Shown: piece by piece, positions 40,724-45,874 of the stretch
Layout of the letters: every line of letters begins with the position of its first letter
How positions within the stretch are numbered: the stretch's first letter is position 1
Assembly (NCBI GenBank): GCA_964604675.1
Contig: CAZSAT010000053.1
Coordinates: 1 to 45,874, forward strand
Reading direction: 5' to 3'
Source: CAZSAT01 sp964604675
GTDB lineage: Bacteria; Myxococcota_A; UBA796; CAJQPC01
DNA: 45,874 nucleotides
Notes under the pieces: model-generated
Database searches by the model: none
Seen by the model: only the letters and a program-made list of their open reading frames with translations
Told to the model about the DNA's origin: nothing
Program-made: the position numbers and the translations under genes

Positions 40724-41953
40724 TCAAGCGCTCGGATCGGGCTGTGAACGAGCCAGTCGACGCTTCTCGGCGTTGCTGGAGGCGGCCTCCGCGCGGTCGA
40801 CCTCGTCGTCGCGCGTGGTCGGGACCATGAGGCCGGCCAGCCGAGGCTTGAGCTTCTCCATCACCAGGATGGTCGGGCTCGCGATGAAGATGGTGGAGTA
40901 GGTGCCGACAATCACACCGATCATCATGGCCAGCGCGAAGGTGTTGATGACCGGGCCGCCGAAGAACAGGAACGCCGCGACCGCCACCAGCGTCGTCAGC
41001 GACGTGTTCAAGGTCCGGTTGAGCGTCTCGTTGATGCTCGAGTTCACGAGCCCCGGCATGTCGGCGCGGCGGTACTTGTCGAGGTTCTCGCGGATGCGGT
41101 CGTAGATGACGATGGTGTCGTTGAGGGAGTAGCCGATGATGGTCAACAGGGCGCCGATCATCGGGAGGTTGACCTCGCGATGCATGACCGTGAAGATGCC
41201 CAGGGTGATGGCGACGTCGTGGAACAGCGCCAAGACCGCACCGGGCGCGAACACCAGGTCGAACCGGAACGCCACGTAGATGAGGATCAGGCCGAGCGTC
41301 GCCGCCATGGAGATGAAGCCCTGGCGGCGTAGATCGCCGCCGACCTTCGGGCCCACGCTGTCGAGCTGCAACACCTCGAAGCTCGAGTCACCGATCGCCT
41401 CGCCAATCATCGACTGGACCTGGCTGGGAAGCCCCGGAAACTTCACGTAGAAGGTGCGATCGTCGGGTGAGGCCTCCACTTTGGCGCCATCGAGTCCTTG
41501 CAGCGACTCGGTGATGAGCGCGAGTGGCACCGCGGGTGGGGCGTGCTCGATGGTGACCTGCGCGCCGACCTGGGCGTCAAAGCGGCTCTCGACGACCCAG
41601 TCGGCGCCGAACGTGGTCGCGAGCGCCTCGTTGACCGAGTCTTCCAGACTCTCGGCGCCGAAGGTCGCCTCCTGGATGCGGACCACGTACTCGTTGTCGT
41701 CCGGCGCGTTCACCTGCTGGACCGCATCGTCGGAGAGGCCAATCTCGGCGAGGGCGCTCCGGATCTCGCTGATGTCGGTCTGGTGGTCGAACTTCAGGTG
41801 GATCTCGGTGCCCCCCGTGAAGTCGATGCCCCAGTTCGGCTCGATGAAGAAGAAGGCCAGCAGCGACGCGATGACCGCGATCGCGGACACGATGGCGGCC
41901 GGGCGACGCTTGCCGATCAGGTCGAAGTTGCTGTCGGGCTTGATGAGCTGCAT
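40724..41953 (-). CDS. secF: Protein translocase subunit SecF
   Basis: 409 aa from ATG 41953 (longer frame rejected as it overlaps secD). Starts MQLIKPDSNFDLIGKRR; first helix about 19-38; GIDFTGGTEIHLKF is the SecF signature. Five more helices follow from about 240, with LTIIGYSLNDTIVIYDRIRE and LNRTLNTSLTTL. SecDF uses the proton gradient to pull proteins out of SecYEG. Longer than the usual about 310 aa because of an extended periplasmic part (about 70-235). 7 bp after secD. Confidence 0.96.
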   Translation of the reverse strand: MQLIKPDSNFDLIGKRRPAAIVSAIAVIASLLAFFFIEPNWGIDFTGGTEIHLKFDHQTDISEIRSALAEIGLSDDAVQQVNAPDDNEYVVRIQEATFGAESLEDSVNEALATTFGADWVVESRFDAQVGAQVTIEHAPPAVPLALITESLQGLDGAKVEASPDDRTFYVKFPGLPSQVQSMIGEAIGDSSFEVLQLDSVGPKVGGDLRRQGFISMAATLGLILIYVAFRFDLVFAPGAVLALFHDVAITLGIFTVMHREVNLPMIGALLTIIGYSLNDTIVIYDRIRENLDKYRRADMPGLVNSSINETLNRTLNTSLTTLVAVAAFLFFGGPVINTFALAMMIGVIVGTYSTIFIASPTILVMEKLKPRLAGLMVPTTRDDEVDRAEAASSNAEKRRLARSQPDPSA

Positions 41954-41960
41954 GCCGACC

Positions 41961-43757
41961 TCAGATGGCGAGGCGCGTCGAGGACTTCCGGACCAACAGA
42001 TCCATGAAGGTCCGCGACACGAACACGGTGGTGAAGAGCGTGGTGCAGATGCCGATGAGCAGTGTGACCGCGAAGCCCTTGATGGGTCCCGAGCCATAGC
42101 TGTAGAGCACCACGCCCGCGATGGCGGTGGTGATGTTCGCGTCGATGACGGCGGTGAGGCCGTTGTCGAAGCCGGCGTCCACGGCTGCGCGCGCGTTCTT
42201 GCCGGTGCGCAGCTCCTCTCGGATTCGCTCGAAGATGATGATGTTGGCGTCCACCGCCATGCCGACGGTCAGCGCGATCCCTGCGATCCCCGGCAAGGTG
42301 AGCGTGGCCTCGAAGCCCGCCAGGAGCGCCATGATGAACACCAGGTTCAGGGCGAGCGACAGGTTGGCGATCATGCCGGGCCCAGTCACCACACCGATCG
42401 CGGTCGCGCGGTTCCGATAGAACAGGGACATGAACAGGACCACGGCGGCAGCGCCAATGCCCGTCGCCTCGACGCCTGCGATGATGGAGTCCTCGCCGAG
42501 GCTTGCGCCCACCGTGCGGACTTCACCGATCTTGACGGGCGCCGGCAAGGCACCTGTCCGGAGCACCAGGGAGAGCACCGAGGCATCGTCGAGCTGCTGC
42601 TGGTAGCCCCCGTCGCCCATGGAGATGCTGGCGCGACCGCCGGCGATCTTCTCCTTGATGTAGGGCGCCGACTTGACCTTCCGGTCGAGCACGATGGCGA
42701 AGCGCTTGCCGACGTTCTCGCCGGTGTACTCGGCGAAGATCCGGGCGCCAGGGGGCTTGAACTCGAGCGCGACGTAGGGCTGGTTGTACTGGTCCATGCC
42801 GACCGACGCGTCGTTGACGTCGTCGCCGGTGAGCACCACCCGATCCAGCAGCACATAGGGCAGCTTCCGAACGTCTCCACCCTCCTGGTCCTGGGCGTAC
42901 TCCCAGAGCACACGGTTGTTGCGACCGAGGCGACCCGTCTCGACGAGCCAGTCGTTCAGCGCGTCGTCCGCGGCGAAGTCCTCGGGCGTGAGCGCGTCCC
43001 TGGCGGCCGTGATGGCCTTCTCCAGCTTGGCGTCGTCGAAGGCTTCGTCGACGGCGTAGAACTCCAGCACGGCGGTGGTGCCGATGGCGTCCACCGCTTG
43101 CTCGACGTTCTCGAGCCCCGGAAGCTGCACGTTGATGCGGTTGCCGCCCTTGAGCAGGATGCTGGGCTCCTTCACACCCGTGGCATCCACACGGCTGCGG
43201 AGGGTCTCGAGGGCCTGCTCGACCGCGCGCTCGGCCACATAGGCCTGCTGATCGTCGTCCAGGACGTACCGATGCCAGGTGAGGCCCTCGGCATCTTCGC
43301 GGCTCGACTCGTAGGCGTAGCCCACGTAGCGGCCCGCGAGCAGCCCGTTGATCGCGTCGAGACCCACGCCTTCGCCGGGAAGGATCTCGATGGCCGCCTC
43401 CCCGCGCACGCGCCGGATGTCGACGATGTCGACGCCCTCCCGCTCCGCAGTCTCCTCCATCGGCTGCACATCGCGCGCCACCGACGAGAGGACCGCTTCG
43501 TCGGTCCCGACCTCGAGGGTGAGGTCGATGCCCCCCTGGAGGTCGAGGCCCTTCACGATGCGGACATCCGGGAGGTAGTCCCAGTACCACTCCAGCCGGA
43601 TCTCGTCGGCGACCTCGTCACCGCCGCCCATAGCGGACGCCTGCGCCGCGATGAGATCGGCCTGGCTCTGACCCAGAAAGGTCGGGATGAGGAGCCACAC
43701 AGCCGCCACCACGCTGGTCACGACCAGCCAGAAACGGAACCACCAACTGCCTTCCAT
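41961..43757 (-). CDS. secD: Protein translocase subunit SecD
   Basis: 598 aa. First helix about 8-27, then VKGLDLQGGIDLTLEV (SecD signature) and a large periplasmic P1 domain (about 60-440) with LRSRVDATGVKEPSILLKGG. Then six-helix bundle parts: IGEVRTVGASLGEDSI, LPGIAGIALTVGMAVDANII, IFERIREELRTGKN. Works with SecF and YajC in proton-driven protein export. 3 bp after yajC. Confidence 0.97.
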   Translation of the reverse strand: MEGSWWFRFWLVVTSVVAAVWLLIPTFLGQSQADLIAAQASAMGGGDEVADEIRLEWYWDYLPDVRIVKGLDLQGGIDLTLEVGTDEAVLSSVARDVQPMEETAEREGVDIVDIRRVRGEAAIEILPGEGVGLDAINGLLAGRYVGYAYESSREDAEGLTWHRYVLDDDQQAYVAERAVEQALETLRSRVDATGVKEPSILLKGGNRINVQLPGLENVEQAVDAIGTTAVLEFYAVDEAFDDAKLEKAITAARDALTPEDFAADDALNDWLVETGRLGRNNRVLWEYAQDQEGGDVRKLPYVLLDRVVLTGDDVNDASVGMDQYNQPYVALEFKPPGARIFAEYTGENVGKRFAIVLDRKVKSAPYIKEKIAGGRASISMGDGGYQQQLDDASVLSLVLRTGALPAPVKIGEVRTVGASLGEDSIIAGVEATGIGAAAVVLFMSLFYRNRATAIGVVTGPGMIANLSLALNLVFIMALLAGFEATLTLPGIAGIALTVGMAVDANIIIFERIREELRTGKNARAAVDAGFDNGLTAVIDANITTAIAGVVLYSYGSGPIKGFAVTLLIGICTTLFTTVFVSRTFMDLLVRKSSTRLAI

Positions 43758-43760
43758 TGC

Positions 43761-44096
43761 TCAGGCTCCCTTCTTGTCCTGGGACGTCTTGGCGTCCTCG
43801 AGGCGGTCGACCGACTCCTTGAGCAGCGTCATGCGCGTGCCCTTCGAGACCTCGACCACCACGCGGTCTTCGCGCACCTCGACCACCGAGCCGCAGATGC
43901 CGCCCTCGCTCACGATCTTGTCGCCCTTCTTCAGGCCGGCGACCAGCTCGCCATGGCGCTTCCGCTCATCCGACTGGGGCTTCCAGAGGAAGAAGTAGAA
44001 GATGAAGCCCATCACCACGACGAGGAAGATGGAGCTCATCCCGCCGCCTGCTTGTTGGAGCGGGAGGCCGAAGGTCAGTGGTGAGGGATCAGGCAT
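43761..44096 (-). CDS. yajC: Preprotein translocase subunit YajC
   Basis: 111 aa, the usual length. One helix at about 20-38 (SSIFLVVVMGFIFYFFL), then the family motif KPQSDERKRHGELVAGLKKG and DKIVSEGGICGSVVEVRED. Small inner-membrane partner of SecDF. 3 bp downstream of tgt, as in many bacteria. Confidence 0.97.
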   Translation of the reverse strand: MPDPSPLTFGLPLQQAGGGMSSIFLVVVMGFIFYFFLWKPQSDERKRHGELVAGLKKGDKIVSEGGICGSVVEVREDRVVVEVSKGTRMTLLKESVDRLEDAKTSQDKKGA

Positions 44097-44099
44097 GCG

Positions 44100-45248
44100 C
44101 TACTCCGAGACCCCCGCATCCTCGTAGGGCTGCTGCCACGCTTCGGCCTCCACACGGAGGACCTCCAGGGCGGCCGAGCCCTGGTCGACGGCGTTGCGGA
44201 CGCGGTCCATGAAGCGTTGGTAGAAGCTGAGGTTGTGGAGGGTCGAGAGCCTCGGTGCCAGCACCTCCTTGGCGAGGTGGAGGTGCCGCAGGTAGGCCCT
44301 GGAAAAAGACCGGCACGTATAACACCCGCACGCCTCGTCGATGGGGCGCGGGTCGTCTTTGAAGCGACTGTGGCGGAGGTTCATCCGCCCCTGGCTCGTG
44401 AAGAGCTGTGCGAAGCGCCCGGACCGGGTGGGAAGGACGCAGTCGAAGAGGTCCACCCCCTCGATCACCGCCTCGACGATGTCGATCGGATAGCCGACGC
44501 CCATCAGGTAGCGCGGGCGGTCTTCCGGCAGGCGGGGCGTGCTGACGCTCACCATGGCGTTGCGGACACGGCGCTCCTCGCCCACGCTCAGGCCGCCGAT
44601 GGCGTAGCCATCCAGATCGAGCTTCACGAGCGCATCGGCGTGCGCCGCGCGAAGGTCGGCCTGGAAGCCACCCTGCACGATGCCGAAGAGCGCCGTGCGG
44701 TCTGGTGCCTTTCGGGCGGCGATGCAGCGCGACAGCCAACGAGTCGTACGATCCGTCGACCTCGCGACGCCCGCCCGGTCCGTCTCCGGTGGGATGCACT
44801 CGTCCAAGGCCATCGCGACGTCCACGCCAAGAGCCTCCTGGATCTCCACGGCGACCTCGGGAGTAAGCACCCGCCACTGCCGGTCCAGCGGTGACAGGAA
44901 GCGAATGCCCTCTTCCTCGAGCTTGACCTTCTCGCCACGGAAGGAGAATGCCTGGTAGCCGCCGGAGTCGGTGAGGATGGGACCACTCCAGCCCATCATC
45001 CTGTGCAGCCCCCCGAGCCTGGCGACGCGCTCGTGCCCTGGGCGGACCCACAGGTGGTAGGCGTTGGCCAGGAGCATGTCCGAGCCCGCGTCCCGCACCT
45101 CTTCCGGCGTCAGCCCCTTGACCGTACCTCGGGTTCCCACCGGCATGAAGCATGGCGTGCGCACCGTGCCGTGAGGGAGGACCATGCTCCCGCGCCGGGC
45201 CCGTCCGGCCCGAGCGTGGATCTCAAAGGAGCAGCATCGCGTCGCCAT
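44100..45248 (-). CDS. tgt: Queuine tRNA-ribosyltransferase
   Basis: 382 aa from ATG 45248, which overlaps the queA end by 26 bp and gives normal length. Swaps guanine-34 of certain tRNAs for preQ1. Active-site Asp residues are in TDSGGYQAFS (D94) and LFDCVLPTR (D269). Zinc site C307-G-C309-YT-C312 with H338 has the same spacing as the Zymomonas enzyme. Also HSRFKDDPRPIDEACGC. Next step is QueA, encoded upstream. Confidence 0.96.
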   Translation of the reverse strand: MATRCCSFEIHARAGRARRGSMVLPHGTVRTPCFMPVGTRGTVKGLTPEEVRDAGSDMLLANAYHLWVRPGHERVARLGGLHRMMGWSGPILTDSGGYQAFSFRGEKVKLEEEGIRFLSPLDRQWRVLTPEVAVEIQEALGVDVAMALDECIPPETDRAGVARSTDRTTRWLSRCIAARKAPDRTALFGIVQGGFQADLRAAHADALVKLDLDGYAIGGLSVGEERRVRNAMVSVSTPRLPEDRPRYLMGVGYPIDIVEAVIEGVDLFDCVLPTRSGRFAQLFTSQGRMNLRHSRFKDDPRPIDEACGCYTCRSFSRAYLRHLHLAKEVLAPRLSTLHNLSFYQRFMDRVRNAVDQGSAALEVLRVEAEAWQQPYEDAGVSE

Positions 45249-45874
45249 AGGAATAGAAGCGGTAGTTCCGGACGACCGCCTCCTCGTAGGCGCGCTGCAC
45301 GCGCTCGCGACCACCGAGGGCGCACACGAGGTGGAGGAGGCTGGTCTCGGGGAGGTGGAAGTTGGTCAGGAGGCCGTCGACGCAGCGCGCTCGGTCGCCC
45401 GCTCGCAGGAACAGCCGGGTAACGCCCTCCCCCGCGATGGGCACCTGCGCCCCAGGTGCCGTCGCGCTCTCGAGGGCCCGACAGCTCGTGGTCCCCACGG
45501 CCACCACGCGCCCTCCGGCTGCACGGGTCTCGGCGATGGCGGCCACGGTCGCCTCCGGAATGCGGTACCACTCGGGGTGCAAGGTGCCCCGGGCCAGGTC
45601 TTCCGCGCGGAGGGGTCGGAAGGTGCCGACGCCGACATGCAGCGTCAGCTGGGCGACGCGCACGCCCCGTGAGGCCAGCCCGTCGAGCACTCGTCGCGAC
45701 AGGTGCAGCCCCGCCGTGGGCGCCGCCGCAGCGCCCAGCTCGTCCGCGAAGACGGTCTGGTAGCGCGCCGCGTCCTCCGGTGCTTCCGGCCGCTGGACAT
45801 AGGGCGGCAACGGCAGCGCACCGTACCGCTCCATCAGCTCGCTGTAGCCGCCGGCCTCTTCTAGTGCATTGAGA
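45223..45874 (-). CDS. queA: S-adenosylmethionine:tRNA ribosyltransferase-isomerase, 5' partial
   Basis: C-terminal about 217 codons. The frame is open to the window edge, so the ATG at 45834 is internal. QueA motifs: ERYGALPLPPYVQRPEAPED, AAPTAGLHLSRRVLDGL, LHVGVGTFRPLRAEDL, TNFHLPETSLLHLVCAL and NYRFYSYGDAMLLL at the end. It makes epoxyqueuosine from preQ1-tRNA using SAM. First visible gene of queA-tgt-yajC-secD-secF. Confidence 0.95.
   Translation of the reverse strand, partial: LNALEEAGGYSELMERYGALPLPPYVQRPEAPEDAARYQTVFADELGAAAAPTAGLHLSRRVLDGLASRGVRVAQLTLHVGVGTFRPLRAEDLARGTLHPEWYRIPEATVAAIAETRAAGGRVVAVGTTSCRALESATAPGAQVPIAGEGVTRLFLRAGDRARCVDGLLTNFHLPETSLLHLVCALGGRERVQRAYEEAVVRNYRFYSYGDAMLLL

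Noticed and set aside
38551..40830. 759-aa open frame on the plus strand
   Set aside because: Shadow of rlmB, phoH and ihfB.
41454..44084. 876-aa open frame on the plus strand
   Set aside because: Antisense shadow of secF, secD and yajC; low-complexity His/Arg/Asp-rich translation.
1..45874. Mobile elements, integrases, defence systems, secondary-metabolite clusters
   Set aside because: No transposase, recombinase, terminal inverted repeats, restriction, CRISPR, NRPS or PKS genes found on either strand.

Overview
The window is very GC-rich, tightly packed bacterial DNA from a Gram-negative cell with an outer membrane. It shows BamB/YfgM-like proteins, LolA-like carriers, many lipoproteins and a protease with an outer-membrane-like tail. 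GTG starts are frequent and many genes overlap by ATGA or GTGA. MopE-type Asp-rich repeats, thrombospondin type-3 repeats, zinc-ribbon/PEGA proteins, HTTM proteins and many TPR proteins together suggest an uncultured member of the Myxococcota or former Deltaproteobacteria. This is inferred from gene content; no marker phylogeny was possible. I saw no rRNA, tRNA, CRISPR array, IS element or phage gene, and no gene-free stretch over 300 bp. The longest gaps are 28376-28590 (215 bp), 13494-13615 (122 bp) and 40273-40383 (111 bp).

Layout: (1) 1-2501, the end of an RND/MMPL exporter coupled to a LolA-like periplasmic protein. (2) 2453-6009, two divergent polytopic membrane proteins, one TMTC-like with TPRs and one of unknown family. 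(3) 6035-9955, a TIGR03960/TIGR03936-type radical SAM protein coupled to a YidD-like protein and a TPR/membrane protein. (4) 9975-13493, a second LolA-like protein, an acyl-CoA dehydrogenase and a zinc-ribbon/PEGA protein. (5) 13616-19177, a MopE/lamin-tail lipoprotein, a YfgM-BamB-like pair, a lipoprotein plus envelope protein pair and an ISC-type ferredoxin. (6) 19191-23821, a small ORF divergent from a coupled five-gene run: small membrane protein, HTTM-TPR, sigma-like anchored protein, TPR plus dead-metallopeptidase-like protein, metallo-beta-lactamase. (7) 23825-28375, guaA, an SsnA/MTA-deaminase-like amidohydrolase with an XdhC protein, apaG and a lipoprotein. (8) 28591-31064, a PlsB-like acyltransferase coupled to a GpsA-like protein that lacks the usual catalytic residues. 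(9) 31068-36813, a trypsin-like protease with a barrel-like tail, an amidohydrolase/TSP3/OB-fold lipoprotein coupled to a double-parvulin lipoprotein, a metallophosphoesterase and a thioredoxin lipoprotein. (10) 36893-45874, housekeeping: gshA, a frameshifted rlmB, PIN-PhoH, an IHF/HU protein, then the classic queA-tgt-yajC-secD-secF order on the minus strand.

Window-wide themes: many exported proteins begin with extremely short, uncharged signal peptides that standard predictors may miss. A TAnGCTCC motif lies a few bases before several operon-head start codons, which could reflect promoters with very short or absent leaders. The most distinctive biology is the coupled 19551-23821 cluster, the altered GpsA paralogue beside an acyltransferase, and the YidD-like pair away from the rnpA-yidC locus.
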